The position numbers and the translations under genes are program-made. The notes beneath the pieces are model-generated. The model was not told where the DNA came from. It ran no database searches and saw only the letters and a program-made list of their open reading frames with translations. From Neobacillus niacini (lineage in GTDB: Bacteria > Bacillota > Bacilli > Bacillales > Cytobacillaceae): 64,000 nt of DNA. The stretch is from the NCBI RefSeq assembly GCF_030817595.1, contig NZ_JAUSZN010000001.1, positions 566,001 to 630,000 of the forward strand. The letters run 5' to 3'. Below are positions 32,212 to 41,190 of this stretch, in pieces (positions within the stretch are counted from its first letter, which is position 1; each line of letters opens with the position of its first letter).

Positions 32212-33258
32212 ATGATGAAAAAAATTTGGATTACACTATTATCGCTAACGTTCCTTTTCGTGGCCGCGTGCTCGAATCAAAGTACAACCACAACTGAGAA
32301 AGATACAGAAGCTCCTGCTGTAAAAAAAGAAGTGGAATTATTAAACGTATCCTACGATCCAACAAGAGAATTTTATGAAGAATTCAACAAAAGCTTTGCT
32401 GCATATTGGGAGAAAGAAAAAGGGCAAAAAGTAACCATTAATCAATCTCATGGTGGTTCCGGTAAGCAGTCACGATCTGTTATTGACGGTTTAGAGGCCG
32501 ATGTTGTCACTCTGGCACTAGCTTATGATATTGACGTTATCGCGGAAGCAGGAAAGCTTCCAGTAAATTGGCAGGAACGATTAGATAACAACAGTTCTCC
32601 ATACACATCTACAATTGTCTTTCTCGTAAGAAAAGGTAACCCAAAAGGCATTAAAGACTGGGATGATCTCGTGAAAGATGGCGTATCCGTGATTACTCCA
32701 AATCCTAAAACCTCTGGCGGAGCTAGATGGAATTACCTAGCAGCCTGGGGATTTGCACTAGAGCAAAACAACGGAGACGAAGCAAAAGCAAAAGAATTTG
32801 TCACCAAACTCTTTAAAAATGTCCCTGTTTTAGATTCAGGTGCACGCGGTTCTACCACCACATTTGTGGAAAGAGGAATCGGTGATGTATTGATTGCATG
32901 GGAAAACGAAGCATTCCTAGCCTTAAATGAATTAGGCAAAGATGAATTTGAAATAGTTGTTCCATCTGTAAGTATCTTAGCGGAGCCACCAGTCACCGTT
33001 GTTGATGAAACAGCTAAGAAACATGGAACAGAAGAAGTTGCAAAAGCCTATTTAGACTATCTATATACAGAGGAAGGTCAAGAAATTGCGGCTAAAAATT
33101 ATTACCGTCCGCGTTCAGAAGAAGTAGCTAAGAAGTACGAAGACCAATTCCCTAAAATAAACTTATTTACGATTGACGAAGTTTTTGGCGGCTGGAAAAA
33201 TGCCCAGAAGATCCATTTCGATGATGGCGGTGTTTTTGACGAAATCTACAAACCGTAA
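32212..33258 (+). CDS. sbp: Sulfate ABC transporter, substrate-binding lipoprotein
   Basis: 348 residues: signal peptide with lipobox FVAAC (Cys about 20), then the sulfate/thiosulfate-binding family. Motifs [30 protein letters not shown] and [17 protein letters not shown] are characteristic of sulfate-binding proteins of the Sbp/CysP group. It delivers sulfate or thiosulfate to the permeases encoded just downstream. GAGGGG precedes ATG 32212. First gene of the transporter operon sbp-cysT-cysW-cysA. Confidence 0.93.
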   Translation: MMKKIWITLLSLTFLFVAACSNQSTTTTEKDTEAPAVKKEVELLNVSYDPTREFYEEFNKSFAAYWEKEKGQKVTINQSHGGSGKQSRSVIDGLEADVVTLALAYDIDVIAEAGKLPVNWQERLDNNSSPYTSTIVFLVRKGNPKGIKDWDDLVKDGVSVITPNPKTSGGARWNYLAAWGFALEQNNGDEAKAKEFVTKLFKNVPVLDSGARGSTTTFVERGIGDVLIAWENEAFLALNELGKDEFEIVVPSVSILAEPPVTVVDETAKKHGTEEVAKAYLDYLYTEEGQEIAAKNYYRPRSEEVAKKYEDQFPKINLFTIDEVFGGWKNAQKIHFDDGGVFDEIYKP

Positions 33259-33277
33259 GAATAAAGGAGAGTTTTAA

Positions 33278-34114
33278 GTGGCTAATAAGAGAAAGCGACA
33301 TCGAGTTTTACCAGGATTTGGTCTTTCCATGGGATACACACTCATCTATCTAAGCCTAATCGTGTTGATTCCGATTGCATTCCTATTTTTAAAAGCATCG
33401 ACGCTCAGCCTGGCTGATTTTTGGGAGACCGTTACCGACGACAGAGTGGTCGCTTCCTATAAATTGACGATATATACTTCTTTAATTGCAGCTTTGGTGA
33501 ATGCGGTATTCGGGACACTGATTGCATGGGTATTAGTAAGATACGATTTTTATGGGAAGCGAATCATTGATGCCCTAGTAGATTTACCGTTTGCCCTTCC
33601 AACGGCGGTGGCAGGGATTGCACTTACCACCATTTATGCTCCTAATGGCTGGATCGGGCAATACTTTGAAGCCATGGGGATAAAGGTAGCTTATACACCA
33701 CTCGGTATCATGGTGGCATTGACTTTTATCGGTCTTCCTTTTGTCGTACGATCCGTGCAGCCGGTATTGCAGGATTTAGACCGTCAGTATGAGGAGGCAG
33801 CTTCTACCCTTGGGGCGAGTTCGACTCAGATTTTCGTAAAAATTATCTTACCTGCCATTTTCCCCGCTATCCTAACAGGGTTTGCCCTTGCCTTTGCAAG
33901 GGCTTTGGGTGAATATGGCTCTGTTGTCTTCATATCCGGCAACATGCCGATGAAAACGGAAATTGTTCCATTGCTAATCATAACGAAATTAGAGCAATTC
34001 AATTATGCTGGTGCCGCCGCGATCGCGGTTGTGATGCTTGTATTTTCATTTGTTCTATTATTCCTAATAAATTTCTGGCAATGGAGAACAACGAAAAAGT
34101 ATCAGATGAACTAG
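33278..34114 (+). CDS. cysT: Sulfate ABC transporter permease CysT
   Basis: 278 residues with six membrane helices and the ABC permease EAA loop in the segment DRQYEEAASTLGASSTQIFVKI near residue 170-190. Motifs FALPTAVAGIAL and GEYGSVVFISGNMP are typical of CysT (CysU). GTG start with AAGGAGAG in front. It pairs with CysW and CysA to import sulfate or thiosulfate. Located 19 bp after sbp and 15 bp before cysW. Confidence 0.93.
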   Translation: MANKRKRHRVLPGFGLSMGYTLIYLSLIVLIPIAFLFLKASTLSLADFWETVTDDRVVASYKLTIYTSLIAALVNAVFGTLIAWVLVRYDFYGKRIIDALVDLPFALPTAVAGIALTTIYAPNGWIGQYFEAMGIKVAYTPLGIMVALTFIGLPFVVRSVQPVLQDLDRQYEEAASTLGASSTQIFVKIILPAIFPAILTGFALAFARALGEYGSVVFISGNMPMKTEIVPLLIITKLEQFNYAGAAAIAVVMLVFSFVLLFLINFWQWRTTKKYQMN

Positions 34115-34129
34115 AGGAGATAAGGGAAT

Positions 34130-34978
34130 ATGATTGTTCAAGAGCTTCGAGAAAAAAATGTAAAAGCCAATTCCGAACCAGGTCTCCTAAAAAAGTGGGC
34201 ATTAATCACCATTGCCTTAGGCTTTCTAGGATTATTCATACTTGTGCCTTTAATCGCTGTTTTTTCTGAGGGACTAAATAAGGGCATTGAGCTCTACTTC
34301 GCATCTTTGACAGAACGTGACGCCTTATCGGCGATTAAGCTAACGTTACTTACAGCTGCGATAACGATTCCAGTTAACACAATTTTCGGGGTGCTGGCCG
34401 CTTGGTCGATTACCAAGTTTAATTTTAGAGGTAAAAATATTTTAATTACCTTAATTGACATCCCGTTTGCAGTTTCACCAGTTATTGCTGGCCTCGTTTT
34501 TGTTCTTTTGTTTGGTTCACAGGGAGTATTGGGTCCGTTTTTAGAGGCAAATGATATCAAGATTATCTTTGCGGGGCCAGGAATCATTTTAGCAACTATT
34601 TTTGTTACGTTTCCATTTGTGGTCAGAGAACTACTCCCCATCATGGAGGAACAAGGAACAGAAGAAGAACAAGCAGCCATTACGCTTGGTGCAAGCGGCT
34701 GGCAAATGTTTTTTCGGGTGACATTGCCCAATATTAAGTGGGGCTTACTTTACGGAGTCATTCTTTGTAACGCTCGAGCAATGGGTGAATTCGGAGCGGT
34801 ATCGGTGGTTTCTGGCCATATTAGAGGTCTAACGAATACCATTCCACTTCATGTTGAAATTTTGTATAACGAATATAATTTTACGGCGGCTTTTGCGGCA
34901 GCTTCCTTACTCGCGCTTCTAGCTATACTGACGTTAATTTTAAAAAGTGTTGTGGAGTGGAAAACGAAAAAACATTAA
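34130..34978 (+). CDS. cysW: Sulfate ABC transporter permease CysW
   Basis: 282 residues with six membrane helices and the coupling segment [20 protein letters not shown]. The CysW signatures [17 protein letters not shown] and [18 protein letters not shown] are present. It begins after AGAGGAGATAAGG and overlaps nothing; it is followed by the ATPase gene. The permease pair CysT/CysW with separate ATPase and binding protein is the standard sulfate uptake system. Confidence 0.93.
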   Translation: MIVQELREKNVKANSEPGLLKKWALITIALGFLGLFILVPLIAVFSEGLNKGIELYFASLTERDALSAIKLTLLTAAITIPVNTIFGVLAAWSITKFNFRGKNILITLIDIPFAVSPVIAGLVFVLLFGSQGVLGPFLEANDIKIIFAGPGIILATIFVTFPFVVRELLPIMEEQGTEEEQAAITLGASGWQMFFRVTLPNIKWGLLYGVILCNARAMGEFGAVSVVSGHIRGLTNTIPLHVEILYNEYNFTAAFAAASLLALLAILTLILKSVVEWKTKKH

Positions 34979-35016
34979 AAGAGAATCATGTGTCATTAAA
35001 ATGGAGGATCGTAGAG

Positions 35017-36084
35017 ATGGGGATTACAATCAAGGATGTATCAAAGGCGTTCGGAAACTTTCCAGCCGTCAACAATGTCAATCTAGAAATTCCGACAGGC
35101 GATTTTGTGGCTTTATTAGGTCCATCTGGTTCGGGTAAAACAACACTTCTGAGGCTGATTGCGGGGTTAGAGGGTTTAGATACGGGAGGAATCTTTTTCA
35201 ATGACAAGGATTACACCTATAAGACGATAAAAGAACGGAATGTAGGGTTCGTTTTTCAAAATTATGCGCTATTTAAGCATATGACGATATTTGATAATAT
35301 CGCTTTTGGATTAAAGGTAAGACCGAGGAAAACTCGTCCTTCTAAAAAAGAAATTGCCGATAAGGTAAACGAATTGTTAAAGCTCGTTCAATTAGAACAG
35401 CTGGCAAATCGCTATCCTTCTCAGCTTTCAGGGGGACAAAGGCAGCGGATTGCATTAGCAAGGGCACTTGCTGTAGAACCAGAAGTCCTGCTTCTTGACG
35501 AACCGTTTGGAGCACTCGATGCGAAGGTTCGTCAGGAATTGCGTCACTGGTTAAGGGAAATCCATCAAAAGCTTAACATTACGACGATTTTTGTCACCCA
35601 CGACCAAGAAGAGGCACTGGAAATGGCTGATACTGTAGTCGTCATGAATCAAGGAAAAATAGAACAAATTGGCTCTCCGGAGGAAGTGTATCAAAAACCT
35701 GCAAACGCTTTTGTTTATAGTTTCTTAGGAAGAGTCAATGAGTTTCAGGATGCTGAGGCGTCGGAGGCGGTCAGTTATATTCGGCCCCATGAAATTGTCC
35801 TCCGTAAATTTTCCCAAGGAAACAGCATTTTGTCCGAGGTTTCACATATTCATATAATCGGTTCTACTGTAAGGATCGAATTAAGACGGCAGGATACGGG
35901 GGCTCTTTTTGAAGCCGAGTTGAGTATCGATCAGTATCAAAATATGACTCCTATAAAAAGAGGAGATATTCTTTTTGCAGAATTTAAAAATATTGTTGTA
36001 TTTGATTCTAGTTCAGAAAATAAAATAACACATGAAGAAGCAAAAATTGGTATGAGAAACACATTAAAAAGCAAATTAATATAG
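35017..36084 (+). CDS. cysA: Sulfate ABC transporter ATP-binding protein CysA
   Basis: 355 residues. Walker [10 protein letters not shown] (about 36-44), signature [15 protein letters not shown] and Walker [15 protein letters not shown]-loop [16 protein letters not shown]; a C-terminal regulatory TOBE-like region ([11 protein letters not shown]...[12 protein letters not shown] type). ATG 35017 is chosen because GGAGGATC lies seven bases upstream; longer versions back to 34957 overlap cysW without a site. This ATPase energises sulfate uptake. The operon ends in a terminator just downstream. Confidence 0.93.
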   Translation: MGITIKDVSKAFGNFPAVNNVNLEIPTGDFVALLGPSGSGKTTLLRLIAGLEGLDTGGIFFNDKDYTYKTIKERNVGFVFQNYALFKHMTIFDNIAFGLKVRPRKTRPSKKEIADKVNELLKLVQLEQLANRYPSQLSGGQRQRIALARALAVEPEVLLLDEPFGALDAKVRQELRHWLREIHQKLNITTIFVTHDQEEALEMADTVVVMNQGKIEQIGSPEEVYQKPANAFVYSFLGRVNEFQDAEASEAVSYIRPHEIVLRKFSQGNSILSEVSHIHIIGSTVRIELRRQDTGALFEAELSIDQYQNMTPIKRGDILFAEFKNIVVFDSSSENKITHEEAKIGMRNTLKSKLI

Positions 36085-36089
36085 TAGGA

Positions 36090-36122
36090 AAAAGTGCTAG
36101 GAAATCCTGGCACTTATTTTTA
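36090..36122 (+). terminator. Terminator of sulfate transporter operon
   Basis: AAGTGC-T-AGGA/TCCT-G-GCACTT hairpin then ATTTTTATT. Confidence 0.75.
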
Positions 36123-36213
36123 TTGAGGAATCGTTATGATTGAAATATACATATATTAAGCATACATTAGAAATGAGAAGCTTTGCAAAATAACTATCGG
36201 AAGGGTTGATAAG

Positions 36214-37407
36214 ATGAAATATAACTTTGATGAGATCGTTAATCGAAGAGGTACATTTTCTGTAAAGTGGGATGGAGGCCAACTCATAAAAAATATGGGT
36301 CTAACGGAAAGATATGATGAAGATACCATCCCGTTATTTACAGCTGACATGGATTTACCCGTTCCCCAACCGTTAATTGACGCCTTACATAAGACCGTTG
36401 ATCATCGGATTTTTGGTTATTCTGTATTTCCTGATGAGTATTTTGAAGCGGTCCAGCATTGGTTTAAAAAGAGACATAATTGGGAGTTCAAGAAGGAAGA
36501 AATCGTCTACAGTCCAGGTACGGTCCACGCCTTGAATGTTGCTGTAAGGGCACTTACAAAACCAGGTGATGGAGTGATCATCCAACGGCCGGTTTATCCT
36601 CCTTTTACATCGTCTATCGAGGCTAATGGTCGAACGGTTGTAAATAATGCGCTCAAGAGTAATGAGGAAGGCTATTATTCGATTGATTTTGAAGATTTTG
36701 AAGCGAAAGCCAAAGATGAAAATACGAAAATGTTTATTTTGTGTAACCCTCATAATCCAACTGGAAGAGTGTTTACTAAGGATGAACTAAGAAAATTAGC
36801 AGATATTTGTGCGGAAAATGATGTGCTGATCATTGCGGATGAAATTCATGGCGATATTGTCCGACGTAATCAAACCTTTATTCCGATTGCAAAAGCAGCA
36901 CCTGAGCATGCTGACAAGATAATCACATTTACTGCCATAAACAAGACTTTCAATGTAGCAGGACTTCATTGTACCAATGTCATTATCACGAATCCTGAGC
37001 TGAAGAAAACCTTCTTTGGCGTCATGGGCATGCATCTACCATCACCCTTTACCGTCTCAGCCCTTTTGGCCGTTTACCATGAGGGAGAGGATTGGTTAGA
37101 GCAGCTGAAAGAATATATCGACGGAACAATGGAATGGGCGGTCGAATTTTTAGCGGATAAAATGCCAAAAGTGAAGGTGAGAATACCAGAGGGAACCTAC
37201 ATTATGTGGATGGACTTTAGCGGCTACGGCATATCCCCTGATGAAGTTCATGACCGAATCTACAACAAAGCCAATGTCCTGTTGGAAGACGGAAAAATGT
37301 TCGGAGAAGAAGGCTTGCACTATCAAAGAATCTGTATTCCATCACCAAGACCGATGATAAAAGAAGCATTTGAGAGGATTGCTAGGGAGTTTGCTGACTT
37401 AAAATAG
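36214..37407 (+). CDS. patB: PatB-type cystathionine beta-lyase/aminotransferase (MalY/PatB)
   Basis: 397 residues of a fold-type I PLP enzyme. PLP lysine K244 (TAINKTFNVAG), the dehydratase-like NPHNPTGRVF, ADEIHGDI and SRPRPMIKEAF-type C-terminus match the MalY/PatB group (cystathionine beta-lyase, C-S lyase). N-terminal FDEIVNRRGTFSVKWD is conserved in PatB. The enzyme cleaves cystathionine or other S-conjugates to homocysteine or thiols, pyruvate and ammonia, which fits its place next to the sulfate uptake operon. AGGGTTG precedes the start. Confidence 0.9.
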   Translation: MKYNFDEIVNRRGTFSVKWDGGQLIKNMGLTERYDEDTIPLFTADMDLPVPQPLIDALHKTVDHRIFGYSVFPDEYFEAVQHWFKKRHNWEFKKEEIVYSPGTVHALNVAVRALTKPGDGVIIQRPVYPPFTSSIEANGRTVVNNALKSNEEGYYSIDFEDFEAKAKDENTKMFILCNPHNPTGRVFTKDELRKLADICAENDVLIIADEIHGDIVRRNQTFIPIAKAAPEHADKIITFTAINKTFNVAGLHCTNVIITNPELKKTFFGVMGMHLPSPFTVSALLAVYHEGEDWLEQLKEYIDGTMEWAVEFLADKMPKVKVRIPEGTYIMWMDFSGYGISPDEVHDRIYNKANVLLEDGKMFGEEGLHYQRICIPSPRPMIKEAFERIAREFADLK

Positions 37408-37447
37408 GTATTTGGTGGTTTAGTTGCGGATGTGCTGGGTTTAGTAG

Positions 37448-37763
37448 CGGATAGCGGAAAATACTTGCGGATGGTGGAAAATACTTGCGGATAGCGGAGA
37501 ATACTTGCGGATAGCGGAAAATACTTGCGGATAGCGGAAAATACTTGCGGATAGCAGAAAATACTTGCGGATAGCGGAAAATACTTGCGGATAGCGGAGA
37601 ATACTTGCGGATAGCGAGAAATACTGGCGGATGGCAGAAAATACTGGCGGATGGCAGAAAATACTGGCGAATGGCAGTAATACTGACGAATGGCAGAAAA
37701 CACTGGCGCATAACCAGAAACACTGTCGTATAGCCAAAATATTGACGTATAGCGAAGTGCTAG
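37448..37763. repeat. 20-bp tandem repeat array
   Basis: About 15.5 copies of a 20-bp unit (CGGATAGCGGAAAATACTTG and variants). Copies are near identical at the left end and decay to the right (CGGATGGCAG..., CGAATGGCAG..., CGTATAGCCA). The unit is not a multiple of three, so all minus-strand frames stay open by periodicity, which is why protein-like ORFs appear; none is a gene. Confidence 0.9.
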
Positions 37764-37832
37764 CAATATGATAGCGTACATTACACAAGGTGATATCCCT
37801 TGAAAAGCACTAAGTTTCATAGGAGTGGTGAT

Positions 37833-38615
37833 ATGGAGAGCAGTATGCTTCGAACCTGCACGAACCTGATAAAGAATGCGAAAAACATTGTCGTATTAAC
37901 GGGTGCAGGCATTAGTACCGAGTCAGGTATTAAGGATTTTCGTTCCCGAACGGGGATTTATCAAATGGCCCCTGAATATATACTCTCACTCGATAATTTT
38001 TATCATAATCCAGATGGATTTTATCAGTTTGCCATTGAAAATCTTTACCACCCAGAAGCACGTCCTAATCAAGGGCATGAAATCCTCGCTAAATGGGAAA
38101 ATGATGGGAGGGTTAGCCATATTGTCACGCAAAATATTGATGGTCTCCATCAAAAAGCAGGTTCTAAACAGGTAATTGAATTTCATGGGACGATGAAAAC
38201 TGCTTCCTGTCAAAACTGCCGTAAAACCTATACGACCGAAGAAATGATCAACAGACGAAACACAATGGAAGAATTTTATGTTTGTGACCACTGTAGTACG
38301 TCTGCGAAAAACAAAAGGTACATCAAACCTGATGTTGTCCTCTTTGGGGATACCGGTGAATGGTTTACGATGGAGGGTTTCAACGAAATTATTAACATCA
38401 TCCATCAGGCGGACTGCATATTGGTATTGGGAACAAGTTTAAAGGTAACCCCATTCTCAACGTTCCCACAATATAGAAGAGAAGGCATACCTATGATTAT
38501 TGTCAATAAAGGCGATACACCCTTTGACAGAAACAAAGATTCCTATGTAATCCATGACTCTATCGGAGAAACATTAACCACTATTAATAATCACATTAAT
38601 CCACCTATTTCCTAG
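37833..38615 (+). CDS. Sir2-type NAD-dependent protein deacylase (sirtuin)
   Basis: 260 residues. GAGIS (24-28) with FRS (36-38) forms the NAD pocket, TQNIDGLH (99-106) and H118 the catalytic site, and C126/C129 with C151/C154 bind zinc. The C-terminal VLGTSLKVTPF is the NAD-binding GTSL motif. Residues match bacterial CobB/SrtN-type sirtuins that remove acetyl or acyl groups from protein lysines. Start at 37833 because AGGAGTGGTGAT precedes it; a start at 37800 is poorer. Upstream lies the 20-bp repeat array. Confidence 0.9.
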   Translation: MESSMLRTCTNLIKNAKNIVVLTGAGISTESGIKDFRSRTGIYQMAPEYILSLDNFYHNPDGFYQFAIENLYHPEARPNQGHEILAKWENDGRVSHIVTQNIDGLHQKAGSKQVIEFHGTMKTASCQNCRKTYTTEEMINRRNTMEEFYVCDHCSTSAKNKRYIKPDVVLFGDTGEWFTMEGFNEIINIIHQADCILVLGTSLKVTPFSTFPQYRREGIPMIIVNKGDTPFDRNKDSYVIHDSIGETLTTINNHINPPIS

Positions 38616-38630
38616 AGGTGGATTTTTTTA
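38598..38630 (+). terminator. Terminator of sirtuin gene
   Basis: AATCCACCT-loop-AGGTGGATTTTTTT; the 5' arm overlaps the last codons of the gene. Confidence 0.85.
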
Positions 38631-38710
38631 TCTAAAAACAATTTTGATTATTTAAAAAGCTTGATATAATTTTTAAAAAAAGTAGAAACAAAGAATAGGA
38701 GAATATCAAC

Positions 38711-39718
38711 ATGTCTAAACCAATACTTGTATACAGAGGCGAATACCTTGAAAGCAGTCATGATGTACATATTGCCGTGGTAAATAATGAAGGGAAACTG
38801 CTATATTCCTATGGGAATCCCGACAGGCTGACGTTTCCACGCTCTTCGATGAAACCTTTCCAAGCTGTCCCGTTAATTGAAACGGGAGCGGCCGAGCATT
38901 TCCGTTATTCTCCCGCTGAACTGTCTTTAAGCTGTGCGTCCCATAGCGGTGAACAATTTCACCGTGAAGCGGTTTTAAATATTTTAGAACGACTAGGACT
39001 TACTGAAGAAGCACTTCAATGCGGAACACATATCCCAAGGGACATAGAGAGTTATAAGCAGCTCCTTCGTGACGGGAAAGATTTAACGCCGGTGTTTAGC
39101 AATTGTTCTGGAAAGCATTCTGGGATGCTTGCCACAGCGGTTCATATGAATGAAGATGTCTCATCATATCGTGAAATTCACCACCCGCTGCAGCAGCGAA
39201 TTCTTGAAGTCATTGAAGATATTTGTTCCTTTTCAAAGGAAGAAATTCAACTTAGTGTGGATGGCTGTGGGGTACCGGTTCATCAATTGCCCCTATCACA
39301 TGCCGCATTAGGTTTTGCAAGACTGGCAAAACCTAATGAAACTCTATCACCAAAGCGTGCTGTTGCACTAGAAACCATTCGTAATGCCATGATGCAGCAT
39401 CCAGAGATGGTAGGCGGGACGGATCGTTTCGATACAGACCTGATGAAAATTTATGACGGTAGGGTCGTGGCAAAAGCAGGTGCTGAAGCTGTCCAATGTA
39501 TCGGTTTAGTAGAAGAGGGCATTGGAATTGCTATAAAAGTGGAGGATGGTGCACCTCGTGCCACAAGTGTCGCCGCGATTGAAGTGTTAAAGCAGCTTGG
39601 TATTGGTGACGAACAAATTTTTGAAGTTTTAAAGGATTATGTGATTGCACCTGTATTGAATGCGAGAAATGATACAATCGGGATCATTAAAGCAGATTTT
39701 GTTTTGGAAAAAGCATAA
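38711..39718 (+). CDS. L-asparaginase, R. etli-type (AnsII family)
   Basis: 335 residues of the asparaginase family unrelated to classic E. coli AnsA/B. Signatures FPRSSMKPFQAVPLIETGAA, LSLSCASHSGEQFHREAVL, FSNCSGKHSGMLA and DGCGVPVHQLPLS are visible, with the conserved Ser and Cys residues of the S-C-SGKHSG active region. It hydrolyses asparagine to aspartate and ammonia. AGGAGAAT lies before ATG 38711. Single gene between terminators; no regulator adjacent. Confidence 0.88.
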   Translation: MSKPILVYRGEYLESSHDVHIAVVNNEGKLLYSYGNPDRLTFPRSSMKPFQAVPLIETGAAEHFRYSPAELSLSCASHSGEQFHREAVLNILERLGLTEEALQCGTHIPRDIESYKQLLRDGKDLTPVFSNCSGKHSGMLATAVHMNEDVSSYREIHHPLQQRILEVIEDICSFSKEEIQLSVDGCGVPVHQLPLSHAALGFARLAKPNETLSPKRAVALETIRNAMMQHPEMVGGTDRFDTDLMKIYDGRVVAKAGAEAVQCIGLVEEGIGIAIKVEDGAPRATSVAAIEVLKQLGIGDEQIFEVLKDYVIAPVLNARNDTIGIIKADFVLEKA

Positions 39719-39727
39719 TCGTTGTCC

Positions 39728-39757
39728 GCCCCCAATGGTAAAATTGGGGGATTTTTA
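39728..39757 (+). terminator. Terminator of asparaginase gene
   Basis: CCCCCAAT-GGTAAA-ATTGGGGG followed by ATTTTTAAATTTT. Confidence 0.85.
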
Positions 39758-39872
39758 AATTTTCTAAATAGATTGACAATTATTAGCAAGGAAAATAAAC
39801 TAAAAGGGTAGGTTTTTTTACAATAAAGCAGAAACGCTGTTTGTTATTACGCAACAATTGGAGGTGAAGTGA

Positions 39873-41189
39873 TTGATTACAGACGAAAGTCTCACTGAAT
39901 TAAAAGCGTATTTTAAAGACATACAGATAAGTGAAGATGACCAGCATCATCCATTTGGGAATTCAGGCAGAGTAACGATTTTTCCAAAAACAGAACAAGA
40001 AATTTCAACTGTTTTAGCGTATGCCAATACCAATGGCCACTCTGTTTTCATCATGGGAGGCGGTACAAAGAGAGGATACGGCGGGATGCTTGAAAAAGCA
40101 GACATTCTCTTATCGTTAGCTCAATATACTGGAATCGTTGAGCATAATCCTGGCGATATGACATTGACTTTAAAAGCCGGTACCACTTTCCAAGAAATTC
40201 AAGACTATTTAGCACCATACAAGCAAAAAATCCCGCTAGATCCATACAATCCAAAACATGCGACGATTGGAGGAGTTGTTTCAGCTAACGATAGCGGACC
40301 CAAAAGACTTGGATATGGGGCAGCCAGAGACAATGTCATCGGCCTCCGGATGGTCTATCCCGACGGAACTCTGATTCGTTCAGGTGGAAAAGTAGTAAAA
40401 AATGTTGCCGGTTATGATATGAATAAGTTATTTATTGGAGCAATGGGCACGCTCGGTGTCGTATCACAGGTGACCGTAAAGCTGCGCCCGATAGCTAAAT
40501 ATGAATCTATTCTTTTTGTAACCTTCCCTGAAAGAAATGTTGAAGAGATTCGAGCATTTGCAGCAAAGGTGCTTGATTCTATGATTGAACCCATCAGCCT
40601 CGAGATACTAAACCCCTCCTTAGCTGGGAAATTGACAAACATTAATCAATATACATTGCTGATTTCGTTTGAAGATGTAAAAAGCTCAGTACACTACCAA
40701 GAGGATGTTATCAAAAAGATAATTCCTGATAAAACCACCCTAAGATCCCTATCACAAAATGAAGCAAAATCCTTCTGGGATAATTTTTACCACCAACAGC
40801 CTAACGGCTTAATAAACGTAACCACAACTGAGGCAGTTTTAAAAATTGGCGTTGTCAACTTGGATGCAATCAAGATTTTACAAGAAGCAGAACTAATCGC
40901 TGATGCTTGTCATGTTTCCATCGAAGCACATGGCGGTTTAGGGACGGGCATATGCTACTTGACCATTCGTGGCGCAACCGAGGATATATTATCTGCGATT
41001 CCACACATGAGAAAGAGTGCAGTGAAGCATGGAGGATATGCTGTTGTAAAGCACCTTCCCTTTCCACTCCGTAAAAAAATCCATGTCTGGGGAGAAAAAA
41101 CGGCGGCGCACTTTCTTTTTAAGGGAATCAAACAAAAAATCGATACCAACATAATCTTGAACAAGAATCGTTATGTCGGGGGGATTTAA
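39873..41189 (+). CDS. glcE: Glycolate oxidase FAD-binding subunit GlcE
   Basis: 438 residues. FAD-PCMH domain with FIMGGGTKRGYGG, DPYNPKHATIGGVVSANDSGPKR and GGKVVKNVAGYDMNKLFIGAMGTLGVVSQ typical for GlcE; the C-terminal FAD-oxidase segment is shorter than in GlcD. Start TTG 39873 after GGAGGTGA at 39860. With GlcF and GlcD, directly downstream, it forms the glycolate dehydrogenase that turns glycolate into glyoxylate and passes electrons to the respiratory chain. The next start codon lies two bases after its stop, which indicates coupled translation. Confidence 0.88.
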   Translation: MITDESLTELKAYFKDIQISEDDQHHPFGNSGRVTIFPKTEQEISTVLAYANTNGHSVFIMGGGTKRGYGGMLEKADILLSLAQYTGIVEHNPGDMTLTLKAGTTFQEIQDYLAPYKQKIPLDPYNPKHATIGGVVSANDSGPKRLGYGAARDNVIGLRMVYPDGTLIRSGGKVVKNVAGYDMNKLFIGAMGTLGVVSQVTVKLRPIAKYESILFVTFPERNVEEIRAFAAKVLDSMIEPISLEILNPSLAGKLTNINQYTLLISFEDVKSSVHYQEDVIKKIIPDKTTLRSLSQNEAKSFWDNFYHQQPNGLINVTTTEAVLKIGVVNLDAIKILQEAELIADACHVSIEAHGGLGTGICYLTIRGATEDILSAIPHMRKSAVKHGGYAVVKHLPFPLRKKIHVWGEKTAAHFLFKGIKQKIDTNIILNKNRYVGGI

Positions 41190-41190
41190 C

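Noticed and set aside
37448-37763. Possible CRISPR array
   Set aside because: 20-bp units directly abut without spacers.
37323-37820. Three overlapping minus-strand ORFs with repetitive Ser/Ala/Ile/Phe/Arg/Tyr protein
   Set aside because: They are a by-product of the 20-bp tandem repeat, which keeps several frames open; the codons are in phase with the repeat, there is no ribosome site, and the right-hand repeats are degenerate.
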